Source: Diaporthe sp. PMI_573
Taxonomy: Eukaryota; Ascomycota; Sordariomycetes; Diaporthales; Diaporthaceae
Direction of reading: 5' to 3'
Assembly: GCA_021399435.1 (NCBI GenBank)
Contig: JAJTUP010000008.1
Coordinates: 806,001 to 870,000 of the forward strand
Length of the DNA: 64,000 nucleotides
The notes under the pieces are model-generated. The model did not search any database and had not been told where the DNA came from. It worked only from the letters and a program-made list of their open reading frames with translations. Position 1 is the first letter of the stretch; every line of letters starts with the position of its first letter. This document shows, piece by piece, positions 12,586 through 24,988 of this stretch. The translations under genes were made by a program, and so were the position numbers.

Positions 12586-15500
12586 CTTGGGCGACGGCGC
12601 AGAGCGGCTGGAGCTAAGGCTCGGGCTAAGGCTCGGTCGTGTGACGAGGAATGTGGCTTGGTTGTACCAAGCAGGAGGACAGGCCCGTTTGGGCAGGAGC
12701 TGGGGGACTGGGCTGCGTGCGTGGGGGTAGGTGTTATTATGGTACGGGCACGGCACAAGGCTTTGAGTGGCAGGCAGCCCTTTGGCCTAGCAGGAAGGAA
12801 GAAGTTGTTGTTGTTGTGGTTTGTGTTGTGGTTGTCGAAGTCGAGTTCGATGATATGAGATCTGATGGTGAGATCCGATGGTGGCTTTCACAAAGAATCT
12901 GAACAAGTGTCTTGGGTCTTTGTGAAAGTGGATATGAAGGCAAGAGTAGGGAGGAATGGTTAACATGTTGAACAGAATCGAGGACCGATCAGAGGGAGGA
13001 GGATGGGAGGGTATTTGAGTTGGATTGCCCGGGTGCGAGGGACAAGGCCAAGAATCCCAGAAGGGTAATCCGGTCCAGTAGTCAGAGTTCTGGGTGCTGG
13101 TTACGCTGGCTATGCTGGCTGTGTTCCCCGTCCGAGAGTCTGGGGTTGGGCAGCTGGGCTGGGCGGCTTGGGGAGGGTGAGAAGAGGCCGATGGTAGGAA
13201 CGTCAGTAAGGCGACGATCGGTTTGGGACGGTTGGGAACGTCACGTCTCTGTAACGCTGCGCAGGTCCTTACAAGGCCCTCTGCAGGCCGGTGCAGGGTT
13301 CTCAGAGCTAATCCATGTGCCAGTGTCGCGCCCGAGGCCCCGCGACCCTTCCACCCTTGTTGCCTTCCACCCTTCGCTCGTTCGCGCAGACTAGTGGGGG
13401 CCCCATACGAGCCGCCCATTCGTGGGATTAATGAGGGGCAGCCTATTTTCTGTCTGGCTCTCGCTTTCTTTAGAGTGCACAGTCTGGGGCACGGCGAACA
13501 TTCTAGGCTCTGCTCCCAGGACACCCCCACCTGCCACCCTGTCGCCTCGCACAGCAGAACGCAAGCTGCCGCCGCCGCCCCATCCCTTTCCACCCTCCTG
13601 GGCTCTGGAGGTCCTCGCTCTCTGCAGTCTGGCAGTCTGGTTGGGCTCGCGCACCATTGAGAAGAAGAGCGAGGGGGGAGGCAGGTGGGGCTCTCGAAAT
13701 TACCTGTCAGCCAGCTGAGCACCTCCACTCCCCTCACCTGCCATCGCTTCCCGCCAAACAAAGTTCAACCATCGGGAGCGGCCTTCAGGGAACCGCCTGG
13801 AATCCCCCGCATACCAAGCCCTCGTCAAACGTTCTGACTTTCTGCCATGGTGGGGCACAATCGCTGTTCCTATCCCGGGCTGGCGTCGCCTCCGAGTCTT
13901 CTCAACGAGTCCCTCATCGGGGCAGAATCTTGGAGAAACCAGCCCGTCTGTCTCGGCACCTGGGCAGCCTGGGCACCTGGTCTGAGCATCCAGCTGCTCG
14001 TTCCTCGTATCGCCGATGGCACGATCTCTGATCTGGGGAACGGCAATCTGACGGCCGTTGGATGGTGTCGCGTGCCCAGGCCAGACCGCCGGCATGGTGA
14101 TGCTGTGGATGAAGCCATTCCCGCCGACATATATAATGCCTCACCGTTCCCGCCTTGACTTCTCCATTGTCCGTGGGCGGGCCGAGTTCTTGGTTCGCAA
14201 CAGATTGGAAGATGTGCAACACTCAAAGCTCACCAGCCAGCCTCGCGGGCGTTGCGACACTCTGGGTTACAATGCATCAGATTGGGTTGCGCTGCGATCC
14301 AGCCCGGAAGGCGTGATTGCTTAGTCCCAGTATCCCTGGGCCCTACCGACATCTCCGGATTACCAGATTCGTCCTGCACCTGCACGACAGCTATCCCGTG
14401 GAGTCAAAACAGACAAGAAACACTCGACGATACCCCTCCCCAACTCAAGCAGACAACAGCTTTGTTGGGCCAAGAGCACACAAGATTCAGGAAGGCCAAG
14501 CGAGTCGTGCAGGCGGGGCGGGTATAGGTCGAACTTCGCCCTGCGACCAGGCCGGGCCGTGACCGGAAAAGGGGCCCAGATGCATCCATCGTGACCTCCG
14601 GATACAGTATACGCGTCAGGTTCCAACACGAGGTGGACAGCACCCGTCCAACGCCCATGCGGATTTGGCTTTCCCCTCTTGGCCGTTCCGTTTCTCGTCC
14701 AGGAACCCAAGAGAAAGGGGGCTGTGGTATTATTATTGGAAGTCCAGGATATAATTCCACACACCCGCCGCCCCTCGATCCAAATCTCCCATCCGGCTCC
14801 CCCGCCCTTTTGGCCTCTCTCACCCAACAGACAAAAGACAAGGACCCACAACACCAAACGGAGTGTGCATCTAACATCGTGGACGAAACTCATACACTCC
14901 AGATGGACCAACACTGAGTTTCTGCGTGGCGACACGCAGTGGCCCGGATCCTCTGTATGCACAGACAGTTGTACCGTGGCGGAACCAGGGGAGCCGAAAT
15001 CAAAATTGTCCTCACGGCCCAATCACGCTTATCTCCGATGCGACGCAGTCAATTTTTATTGGATCACATGCCGCCGCACCCCAGCCGGCGGCGCATCTCT
15101 GTCACCCAGACCACGTCTCCGGTCGGGGTCATGCACGACTGCGATAATTAAGAGAAGAATCACGGCCGCCTCGGACAACGCTGCCTACAGAATCTTCCCC
15201 CACTCGCTTGGGCATTTCCTCACAGCCCATCCCGGATCGGCCAGCCGTTGCTGCTGCACGGCGGCGAAGAATCCAAGGTTGCAACAACTGTTGGCCCTAC
15301 ATGACGACCGGCGCCTCGGGAGATTTGTGAGCAATAGACCAACGACTACAGAAAGGGGAAAATGAGCCCACGATGCTTCCCCACTTCCTATCACGACGTT
15401 GAACGGAGTGGTGTTTCCGCTTGAGAACCGTCTGGACCGTCCGGCTGCATGCAACTCACGATCTCAGGAGGGTCTCGGACTGTTTCGCGAGGCTGACAAA

Positions 15501-15938
15501 GGCAACTCCACACAGTTGCTCGCAGTCCTCACACAATGCGCCGGGCCCCGGATACGACTCCAGAGACTCCAGTTCTTCCCTCTGCTGAAGATCTTGGGGC
15601 CCCGAAGATCCCTCACAGCCACACCAGGAACTTCACTGACCCAGTGACTTGATTCTAGAAACAGTCTTGGGGCCCACCAACGCCACCCGCCGCCACAGCT
15701 CGCTCCTCAGTGTCCCAAACATCGACATTCCAACAGATCCTGCCAACATCCCTGCTGACTCAGCTTCCCAAGCACCTGTCAGAAATCGATCAGCGCTCGA
15801 CACGCACTCCACTTGCCATCACTCGGGCATGGGGGTTCGAATGATGGCGTGTGGGTTACATCAACCTGCGCCCCAAGGGCCAGTCAGAGCCCTCCGCGAC
15901 CACACCCCAGCTCACCCGGGCCGTAGACCTCCATCTTG

Positions 15939-16389
15939 GATGATATCACTCACGCAGGGCCTTTGAGCCGCATTGGAACATACTGCGTACATCAGCAGTG
16001 TCCCTTGTGTCATCGTCGATATCTTTAGGGGATCTGCATGCCTGTCGCCTTCCCTACGACCCTGAACTGGACGATTACATCAGTCGCTCCCGAAGCACAA
16101 TGGAGTCTACCTCACGAGGGAGCAAATGCTCCGGGGACTGAAACAACTATGGCTCCGAAGCCGATGATATCACTACGGGCACATTCGAGCCACACATTGA
16201 GCCAACCGAGCGGGTACATCTAGTAAGCAAGTGGACAGCAGTTTCATCGCCTCTGATGCCCGGTTGGGGTTGGTTTTTTTGGTTTTTTTTTTGGCATCAC
16301 CCCGTTTCATCGGGATCCTTTCCGAGGCCGTTGAGACCGCCTGGGCCTCCGGGCCGTGAATGGTCGCGGCCCGGCCCCGATGATATCAC
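15939..16389. repeat. Three GATGATATCAC copies at about 220-bp spacing
   Basis: Exact 11-mers at 15939-15949, 16163-16173 and 16379-16389 (spacings 224 and 216). Downstream of the first two, further similarity is visible (GAGCC, CATTG and GTACATC blocks in the same order), suggesting a decayed tandem duplication rather than chance. Confidence 0.5.
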
Positions 16390-16950
16390 ATCTGTAGGTT
16401 CATTATAGAGCTGCGTTGGTTGCATGGCGGGGACGGCATGCGCGGCGGTCAGCTGCCATGGCATGTGCCACGGGCGGTCGAAATACACCGACCAGATGGC
16501 AAGCCTCCGGATGAGGAAAGCCGGGCTGGAGGGGTCCCATCCCATTTCGTATGCCACGCGAAGATTTGTTCCATATCAGGCTCCAATCCGTCATTGTATG
16601 GCGTAAGGGTCTACTTCTGGAATTAGCACACCAGAGCTGCCGAGATGCCTAATGCCAGGACTGAAGCAACGCAGCAGTGTAGCACTGCAGCAGGTCAACC
16701 CTGGCTCTCCCGCCAGGGCTGCATGTCGTGGGGTGAGCCAACCGGAGCTTTGGGTCAACTTGGCTGCATCCATTAGTGACCAAAAAGTGATGGGGACCAA
16801 AGGACGTCGAAAGCAAGTTTGACAGAGGAAAGTTTGTAACAATCTCTGGGTGCACTCTTCTCTCGTACAGTCATAGTCATGACTTGGCTCGGGTGTCCGC
16901 TACGTGGCCACAGCATCTACGTGGTAGACAACCAGGAAAGTGCTCATTAC

Positions 16951-17016
16951 CCAACCTCCCTAACTGTGAGACAACCTCCCATAGGACAACTTCCTATTGC
17001 ACAAACTCCTACAGAA
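16951..17016. repeat. Degenerate short tandem repeat, about 15-bp period
   Basis: Successive units at 16971, 16986 and 17001 begin ACAACCTCC, ACAACTTCC and ACAAACTCC; a related CCAACCTCC unit starts at 16951. Confidence 0.5.
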
Positions 17017-17485
17017 TAACCGGGTAGAGGGTGAGTAAGCCACAGGGGCTCCGCAATGATGACGCGTACCTTTGAGCCTGTGGCTGTAATGTGGTGATAG
17101 TATAGATGAAGTCAGTATTTGGCTACCATTGGCTTCTGAGTATTGTCATGCATGGCAACAAGATGTGACAAGTGTACATTTGTTGCTGAGTTCAAGCCTT
17201 GCCTGGTTTTATGCCAGTCATAGACGCGTTTGATACTCGTAATTACAGATTCGTGGGGTATTCAGGTCGCAGGTCTTTTGGCCTTGCAGCTCGTCAGTCC
17301 AGTCTGCAGGCACGCTGCGAGTGGTGCATCTTCTTGCTTGCACCGGGCAAGCTAGTGCTTCATCAGTGATGTTACTTCACACAGAATACGAGCAAAAGCC
17401 TTGGGAAGCATGAGTTTGCTCTCAAATCGCCGGTTGCTCGCGTGCTAGTATTCATCTGTGGCATCACTGCTTTAGCCCGCGATCC

Positions 17486-17493
17486 TATATAAG
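17486..17493 (+). promoter_or_regulatory. TATA-like box upstream of the Argonaute gene
   Basis: TATATAAG, 224-231 bp before the chosen ATG at 17717. Transcription starting 30 or so bases downstream would begin near 17516, which argues against using the in-frame ATG at 17516 and supports the start at 17717. Inferred from sequence only. Confidence 0.45.
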
Positions 17494-17716
17494 TTGTTTC
17501 TTCACGCTGTCTTAGATGATCTATCCCTTCCAATCTCATCAGTCCTCATTTTTCTGTCTTGTGGAGTTTTACAGTCTGAGGAAGAGCAATATTCTTTGTC
17601 ATACTGAATCCGTTCTCTTACTCAATCGCTTTTGGCGGACATCGCCTGTAACATCTTCATCGAGCGAGTTTTACGGTCTTGGAGACATTCCCAAGCGAAT
17701 TTGCAGTGTCGAGCCT

Positions 17717-20695
17717 ATGGCTAAGGTGAAACGTACACCCGGGTCCAAGCCCAAAGAACCTCCGACAGACATTCCAAGTCGTCCTGCGGCGGGACAGAAC
17801 CCCCCGGCGGCACAGGGGCCAAGCGTTCCTATTCGACCATGTCGTTCAACGAACGGGAAAGCTGTGGATTTGCGGGCCAACTACTTTGATTTGACGTTCA
17901 CCGGCAAACCTTTGACGGTTTACAAGTACACTTTCAAAATCCTCGGCAGAAAGGAGCAGGAAATCAGAGGCGCAACAGCCAAGGACGTTTTCAAGTCCGT
18001 CTTGCCTAGCCTCGAAGCCCAGCCTCACATGTACGCTACGGATTTCCAGCATCAGATCGTGACCCTGGGTCCTCTCAAAATACCCGACAATGAAGAGAAA
18101 CGACTTCATGTCGAGGGATTCGACGGATGTACCATTGAGTTCGAACACACTGTGCAACTTCAACTTGGTACCTCTGTCTTGGCCTCGCCTTCATCGGATG
18201 TCATCGACTGCCTGAACTTGATCATGGGACAGTGGGCCCGAGAGCAGAACGACATCGCAACCATTGGGAGGCACAGGTTCTTCCGGAGGCCTAACAACCC
18301 AAAACTGAAACGTCATGTCGAGACTGGTATCCCCGAATTGCTTTCCGTTACCCGAGGGTTCTTCCAAAGCGTGCGTCCAGCTGAGAATAAGCTCCTCCTC
18401 AACGCGAATGCCACACTTGCCGTCTTCCGTCCAGCAGGCAACATTGGGAAGATGTGTCGTCTCCTCAAGGAAAGGGCACAAAATCCGAATGATGCCTTGG
18501 CCAGGCTGCATGGAGTTATCTCCAAGGCAAGAGTGTCCTACGAGCTTAAGCTTCCGAAGACTGCGAAGAAACCAAGTCCTAGGAGAGTGGTGCGCATTGC
18601 GGGATTTGCTCGCAAAACCGACAAGGACGCAAGGAACGAAGACCCTGCGCGCTCATTGGTCGTTGACGAGGACTTTCCGGGACCGAAGCAGGTAAGGTTC
18701 TGGGTTGAGAATGAGTATCGCACGGTTTGGGACCATTTTCAGAAAAGTAAGACGAATTCGTTCCTGTCCAAATTAAGCAGACCCCGTTTCCTCCTCAGGA
18801 GCTTCCTGAGAATGTGAGTGAGTTCAAGCAACTAACTGCGGACAGGGTGGGGCCTCAAGCTTTGGGACGATGTGCCACTCATAAACATGGGAAGACCTGA
18901 TCGCCCGGAATACGTCCCAGCTGAATATTGCGACATCATATGGGGTCAGCCACTAAAGCTCAAAGTCACTGAAATCCCTGGTCTCACCCCTGGAAAGTTG
19001 AATGAGCTGAACGAGTTCACGTTTTTAGAGCCGGGGAGCAATCAGAGCTGGATCAAATCCGTGCACAGACTGCAGGAGTTGAACGTCGACCCGGACACCA
19101 ACCGAGTGCTGAGCAACTTTGGTGTGGCCGTCCAGAAGGAGCTTCTCTCGGTCAGTGGACGGAAGTTGAACAATCCGAGCATTTCATACTGGAACAACGA
19201 CTCATTTCCACTTGATGGGCCTTCATGGAATGTGGCGGGAAGGCGCCTTGTCAAAGGCCCTTGGCCCGGGAGGCGATGGACTTGGATCTACTTTGGCGGA
19301 GATAGCCAAGACGACATCCACCCGGACGCGAAGCAGGGGGTTGGAGAGCTGTATAACCATCTGGGGAAGTTGTGTCCCCAAGGCTCACGACCTGAACTTG
19401 TCAAATTTGAACCTCGTTGTACCCCACGCGGCGGAGGCATTGCTGCTCTACGCACATCTTTGGCACGCATCGCACAAATTAGCGGCATTCAACTTGTAGT
19501 TGTTGTGTGCCCCAACAGATTGCCCGCGGACACCTATAACTCCCTGAAGTTTTTTGGAGATATTCAAATCGGTATTCACACCTCTTGCATCCTGGCGAAG
19601 AAGTTCAAAAAGAGGGGGAAAGGCCAGCAGCCTTGGGATCCAAGCTACTTTTCCAACGTCGCTCTAAAGATTAACTTGAAGCTCGGCGGCAACAATCACA
19701 AGCTTGAAAAAGCACTAGATCTGTCAAATCAGGACGCTGCGTTGATGGTTGTTGGCTATGATGTGACGCACCCGACGGAGGATGAAAAGAGCAAAGCAGA
19801 AGAGGGCGGCAAGACTGGGGCCGACGGCAAGGGGCTTCATGACAGTTCCAAACAGTCACTACCAGGGAATGAAACTTTGGTGGATGAAACGAAGAAACGA
19901 AGTCAAGTTGGCCTCGTCATCAGCGCTGACGACAACCTCGGCCAGTGGTTGTCATCCTACTGGGATCAGAAACCTCGGAAGGAGATGACGGACGGAACCT
20001 TCACCGAGAAATTTAAGACCCTACTCGGGGCTTGGAGATTGGTCAATCTCATCAATACCAAAAAGGGGGTTTTAAACGTTGTCATTTATCGAGACGGCGT
20101 GTCTGAGAGCCAATTTGGTCAGGTGCTCCAGCAAGAAGTCCCAAATATCAGGCAGGCATACAAGACAGTGTTCGGTGCCAAACAGATACGAATCACTTTG
20201 GTGGTCGCCATCAAGCGACACGCAACTCGCTTCTTTCCAGTGGAATACAAAGCCCGCGATAGAGGAAACATCGAACCTGGAACAGTGGTCGACAACGGCG
20301 TCACTCAGCCCAAGTACTGGGAGTTCTTCCTGGCCGCCCACTTCGCGCTCCAGGGGACTGCCAAACCGACACGCTATGTCGTGGTTCTGGATGAGATCTT
20401 CCAGAAAAGCTATGGGAACAATGCTCCCGTGAACTCCGCCGCGCAGCTTGAGAAGTTCACGCACGATTTATCCTACCTGTTCGGCCGCGCCAACAAGGCT
20501 GTCAGTGTCTGCACCCCGGCTTACTACGCCGACGTCCTTTGTACGAGGGCGCGTGCCTACATGGCTGCACTGGCCCACCCAGAGACCCGTTCCGAGATCG
20601 AAAAGTCGATTGCAGACAAGCCTGGTGAGGTGAAGAAGCGTATTTTGGCTGGAAAGATTCACCCCCTCTTGGAGAAGTCGATGTACTGGATCTGA
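17717..20695 (+). CDS. Argonaute (QDE-2/SMS-2-type), small-RNA-guided slicer
   Basis: Two exons, 17717-18746 and 18846-20695, 959 residues. Order: Pro-rich N-terminus, Argonaute N domain, linker 1 (GIPELLSVTRGFF then LLLNANATLAVF), PAZ region (about 230-350), linker 2 with DDVPLINMGRPDRPEY, Mid, and PIWI. PIWI acidic residues are in place: Asp649 (GYDVTHP), Glu723 (PRKEMTDG, glutamate finger), Asp760 (IYRDGVSE) and Asp906 (AYYADVL), a DEDD set like that of the slicing-competent budding-yeast Argonaute. The protein would bind siRNA-type guides in quelling or meiotic silencing. An acidic, Gly/Lys-rich insertion of roughly 44 residues (about 653-696) separates DVTHP from the next conserved strand (QVGLVIS). 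It lies within an uninterrupted exon. The ATG at 17717 is preferred over 17516, which would add 67 unconserved residues. I cannot decide between the QDE-2 and SMS-2 paralogues. Confidence 0.93.
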
Positions 20696-21376
20696 GCGAG
20701 CTGGCTGATGCTTCCGGTCTGTTCACCGACATGTGGGGTATTATTTTGATTTCCATCGCATCAAGGGCGCTCGAGGTTGCTTTGTTTGCATGAATAGGAG
20801 GGCAGAGTAGGAGGGCATAACCCCGCAGGAGGTTATCCCATGGGAGAATTCGCTCTGAAGGAGGTTGAGGCATTCAAATCGACAGTTTCTACTTGGATAT
20901 GTTGGATAGGGTGGGAGACGAGATTGGAATGTTGGATGGAAGCATACGGTAACCTTCTTCATAGAGGTGTGGATATTCTAATGATGACATGATCTTGAAA
21001 CTACTGGGCTCTGCACCACAGAAGTTGAATTACAGTGAAGCATCGAGAGCCTATGTTCTACAACATCACAACATCCCAGTTGTAACATGGCCCCCGTGGC
21101 TCTCGATCGGGCAACCCCGGACCGCATCAAACAGGCGTCCAGATGTCCACCCTGTGTGCGTCGTTCAAGTGCGAACAACGGAGTGGTTTCACCTTTCCTG
21201 TTGACTTTCGAATGCAACAGCACTTCGTACCAGGGGGAAAGTACAGCTCGTCCCCCCTTAGCTGAAACCCACTATTGGGCAGCCACCAGTCGCGAGGAGG
21301 ACAATTCTAATCGCCTGCAAAACACATGGATGTTGTCGTATTATATTGGAATCGCCAGTTGTGCCAGTCGCACTCT
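20696..21376. other. Intergenic, convergent 3' flanks of Argonaute and mL41
   Basis: About 0.7 kb, no gene seen. Confidence 0.65.
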
Positions 21377-21779
21377 TCAGTCCAAGCCATTCTCCGCCTT
21401 CCACCTGTCCAGGTACAGCTTGGGACTCCTCGGGCCGTCCATGCCGTACTCTCGGTAGCTCTCCATGCCTGACTTTGCTCTTACGTTCTCGGTGACGAAA
21501 GGTGTGAGCTGTGCAGTTGGTCAGAAATCCAGTTTGACATCACCATCACTCAGACAAAAAGGGCAAATTGCAGGCGGGAGCACGCACCTTGAATGTGTCC
21601 AGACCTGCGGGTACCGCATACGTCCTAACTTTCTCATACTCGATCATGAATCCACCCCATTTGTCATGCTTTCCCATGTTTCCTGTGCGATTTCCCTTGT
21701 AGAAACCCTTGTTGATATCCTTCGTCGTCAACCGCAGCTTGCGGAACTTCTTGCCGAGGGCTTGTGTTGGCCTGAACAT
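21377..21779 (-). CDS. MRPL27: Mitochondrial large-subunit ribosomal protein mL41 (MRPL27 family)
   Basis: Two exons, 21779-21588 and 21508-21377, intron 21509-21587; 107 residues. The N-terminus MFRPTQALGKKFRKLRLTTK and the core GFYKGNRTGNMGKHDKWGGF are characteristic of mL41 (yeast Mrpl27), a small basic protein of the mitoribosomal large subunit. After the intron come LTPFVTENV and the C-terminal PKLYLDRWKAENG. The frame is open upstream to 21902, but those residues are unlike the family, so the start is set at 21779. It lies head to head with Utp14 across 362 bp, so the two may share promoter elements. Confidence 0.9.
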
Positions 21780-22141
21780 TGTTGCTGTCTGGTCCGAGGA
21801 TCGACTCGGCGCGGATCGCCTTTGGTGGTTCGGGTGGACTGGAGCAGGGTATCCGCGAGCCGATGCAGCCTGGAGACTGTAAAAGTGCGTCGAACGAGAC
21901 ACACGAGTGAATCAGCGCCTATGTCATCTGGCGCATCCGTAATTCGTGGATGGGAGTTATCGATGGTTGATGCAGGCGTCGTTGATTTTCCAGCGGAATT
22001 TCCGCGTCAGTTGCCTGCCGGCAACCCACGCGGGCGTTTTATCGATAAGCCCTGCACTCCAAAATTTTGGATGAACTCGCTCATCTTTCGCGAGTTTTGC
22101 TCCGTGTCGCTGTCCAAATATTTGGTACGAACGATTTCAAA
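21780..22141. other. Divergent promoter between mL41 and Utp14
   Basis: 362 bp. Contains a 12-bp palindrome at 22059-22070 with an AAAATTTT core and a TTATCGATAA palindrome near 22040. Confidence 0.6.
22059..22070. promoter_or_regulatory. RRPE-like palindrome upstream of Utp14
   Basis: CCAAAATTTTGG, about 72 bp before the Utp14 start. The AAAATTTT core resembles the ribosomal-RNA-processing element known upstream of yeast ribosome-biogenesis genes. Function in this organism is inference. Confidence 0.35.
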
Positions 22142-24988
22142 ATGCCAGGACGTCAATCCCATGGCCGAAGCCTGCTGGGCAAGTCGCAGTCCAAAGCCCC
22201 GAAGCGGCCCAACCAGAAATCCAAAGCAAAAGCCCGGGCCCATGCACTCGATGCCTTCGCCATCGCTGGGAAACAAGTCCAGCCGGACCGCATGACAAGG
22301 CGCGGACGAGATCTTGAGCTCGACCCCCGAGAAGCAGTCCAGAGGTGGCAAGCACCGTCGTGCCGAGGACGACGAAGACGACGAAGAAGATGACGAGGAC
22401 GAGGACGAGGGCCCACGCAAGAAGCGCCCACGACAAGCTGGCGCCGATGATGACGATCAAAGCGACAGCGATGGGGAAGGGGCAGACGGCGGAAGTGACA
22501 GCGAGGGCCACGAGTGGCACGTAGGCGTCAACTCCGACGATGACGACTCGGAAATCGAGAGTGACGATGCTTTCGGGGAGAGTGACGAGGAGAAATTCGA
22601 CGGCTACGCATTCGGAGGTGGTCGGGCGCAGAAAAAGAAGAAGGCAGAGGAAGGCTCCGATGATGAAGACGAAGACGTCGGCGATGACGGTGAATCGCTG
22701 GGCTCGGATGCTATCGACCTTGCCGATGCGCTGATGCAGTCCTCGGACGAGGACGACGAAGAGGGTTCCCAGGGAGATACCGAGTCTGGATCGGACGAAG
22801 GAGACTCTGAATCAGACACCGATGTCGACGATGAGAACAGCGAGTCTGACATGTCCGACGAAGAAGAAGTTGACCCAGCCAAGCGGGCCCAACTCGACAA
22901 ACTGCTCAAAAGCTATGCAGACACGGATGACAAGGACAAAGAAGCAGACAGTGGTTCACGCTCAAACCGGGGGTTTTCTCTTCAAGACCTTGGGGTCTCG
23001 GAGATCAGGAATCCTGACATCAAGAGAAGTATAAAGCGGGTAAAGAAAGAGGAGAGAGCTGAGGCGGGCAAGAAAGGCACGTCCAAGAAGCTCGACGTAC
23101 CACTCGCCAGGCGGCGACAAGATCAGCTAGATCGAATCGCCGCCTACGAACAAACGAACAAGACACTAGACAGGTGGAACGACACAGTTAAACAGAACCG
23201 CCGGGCAGATCATCTTATGTTCCCGCTCCCGGACACTCTTGCCAATGCTGGCCTTGACAACAGCGAGCTTCTTCCCTTGAGCAAGAAGACCGCTGGCACG
23301 GAGCTGGAGCAGACAATAATGTCTATCATGGAGGAATCTGGTCTCGGGCCTGCTTCTCAGTCACAAAAGGAGCAAGAAAAGAAGGTTGATGCCAACGGCG
23401 AGGAGCAGACCATCTCTCGCTCCGAGTTGAAGGACCTCTGGGCTCAGCGCCGGAAAGACCGTGAGATGCAGTCTCGAGAGCAAAAGCGATCAAAGCGCAT
23501 CAAGAAGATCAAGTCCAAGACTTACCGCAGAGTCCACCGTAAGGAGCGACTGGGCGAAGAAGCCAAGTTGCACGAGGAGATGAAGGCCAGTGGAGAAATT
23601 GATTCTGAAGATGAGCGGGAGGCTGCCGCGAGGCGTCGTGCTCTGGAGAGAGTCGGCGCTAAGCACAAGGACAGCAAGTGGGCTAAGATGGGGTCCAAGG
23701 CCGGTCGCGCTGCGTGGGACGACGACTACCGGGCGGGTCTTACAGATATGGCCAGGAGAGACGAGGAGCTGAGAAAGAGGGTTGAAGGGAGGACCGGTGG
23801 GAGCGAGGATGGGTCGGATGCAACATCTTCATCGGGTGACGAGGATGGGAACTCCAGACTGCTCAAGGAGCTCGATGAAGACGACGAGGACGAAGACGAG
23901 GGTCCACATGCTAATCTCATGAAGCTCAAGTTTATGCAAAGAGCAGAGGCGGCGCGCAAACAGGAGAACGATGGGATTCTGGCGGAAATTCGTCGTGATC
24001 TCGAATCCGGGTCGGAACAAGAGGACGAGGACGACGCCGAGGTACAAGTTGGGCGACGATCATACGGCCTGCCAGAACAGAAGAAGCGCCTTCTACGAGA
24101 GGCAAAGCTCACAGCCGCCAATAATGCAAAGGAGAAATCTTCGAAAGGCGGTCTCTCCAACGCCAACATACAAGCGTCATTTGCGACAGACACCAACGAC
24201 GAGTCACCAGCCACAGTCGGGGCAGGCGCATGGTCGCGAGGAAAATCAGCTGTCGTTGAAAGGAAGAAGAAGAAAATTACAGGCAACAGGCCAGAAGATG
24301 ATCTGGAGCTCAACGTCACTACACTGGCCAACCAGCCACCCAAGCCCTCCAAGACTAAGAGCAAGACGGCATCTAAAGCAGCAGTTGAGGGTCTTCCTTT
24401 CACTTTGCAGACTGGGGATGACTCTTCAGACGATGAGATCCACCATCCACTTGCGGTCCGGGACATTGACCTCGCCAACCGCGCTTTTGCAGGCGACGAA
24501 GTCGTGGCCGAGTTTGAAGCAGAGAAAGAAGCCATCATGTCAGAGGATGACGAGAAGCTAGTCGACAACACGATGCCAGGGTGGGGCAGTTGGGCCGGCG
24601 AGGGTGTCAGCAAACGAGCCCTGAAGCGCAATAAGGGCAAGGTTATGACTAAGAAAGAAGGCATCAAGAGGAAGGACAGGAAGGACGCAAAGCTGAATCG
24701 AGTCATCATGAACGAGAAGAGGAATCGCAAGGTAAGCCGTGCCATTCCCGTCATGTTTTTTATTTTCCGCATACAAGAACATGCGTTAACCTGTTTTCAC
24801 TCCAGAACGAGAAATTCCTCGCCTCGCAACTTCCACATCCCTTTGAGTCCAGGCAGCAGTACGAGCGGTCTCTCCGTCTCCCTGTTGGGCCCGAATGGAT
24901 GACGAAGGAGTCGTTCCAGGCGTCGACGAAGCCGAGGGTCATCGTGAAGCAAGGAATCATTGCACCTATGGCGAAGCCCACGATTTGA
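22142..24988 (+). CDS. utp14: Utp14, U3 snoRNA-associated SSU-processome factor (apparent one-base frame break)
   Basis: Exon 1 22142-24731 and exon 2 24806-24988, intron 24732-24805. About 923 residues if the frame is continuous. Utp14 activates the helicase Dhr1 during 18S rRNA maturation in the nucleolus. Seen: family N-terminus MPGRQSHGR...ALDAFAIA, a very long acidic Asp/Glu/Ser region, basic coiled segments (KIKSKTYRRVHRKER), MPGWGSWAGEG, and the C-terminal block NEKRNRKNEKF, QLPHPFESRQQYERS and PVGPEW, ending VKQGIIAPM. The first 60 or so codons are in a different frame from the remainder: exon 1 is one base too long (2590 nt). A C5 run at 22324-22328 sits at the switch, and reading it one base shorter would continue smoothly. 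A 62-nt intron from a GTCCAG donor would also restore frame but has a poor donor and no branch site. Most likely an assembly indel. Confidence 0.9.

Larger units (their letters stand above)
12586..17716. other. Large intergenic region (5.1 kb) between glycerol kinase and Argonaute
   Basis: Divergent upstream regions of two genes. Several long frames cross it (for example 324 codons antisense at 12787-13761 and 228 codons at 14679-15365), but their compositions are Pro/Ser/Arg-rich with no domain, conserved motif or intron pattern, so I do not call genes. It holds three spaced GATGATATCAC copies, a short 15-bp-period repeat, T-tracts near 16276-16293 and a TATA-like box before the Argonaute gene. 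Confidence 0.55.

Noticed and set aside
12787..13761. 324-codon open frame on the minus strand upstream of glycerol kinase
   Set aside because: Composition is Pro/Ser/Arg/Cys-rich without domain or motif, and it overlaps likely promoter and leader sequence. GC-rich fungal DNA often gives such frames by chance.
14360..15365. Two overlapping frames of about 220-228 codons on opposite strands
   Set aside because: Neither shows a domain, signal peptide or intron structure, and both lie in the 5-kb gene-free interval.
15830..15850. GGTTCGAATG resembling a tRNA T-loop
   Set aside because: No A box at the right distance and no cloverleaf could be folded by eye.
23726..24772. 348-codon minus-strand Ser-rich frame over Utp14
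   Set aside because: The reverse of Asp/Glu-rich codons gives Ser/Leu/Phe-rich frames; no independent evidence.
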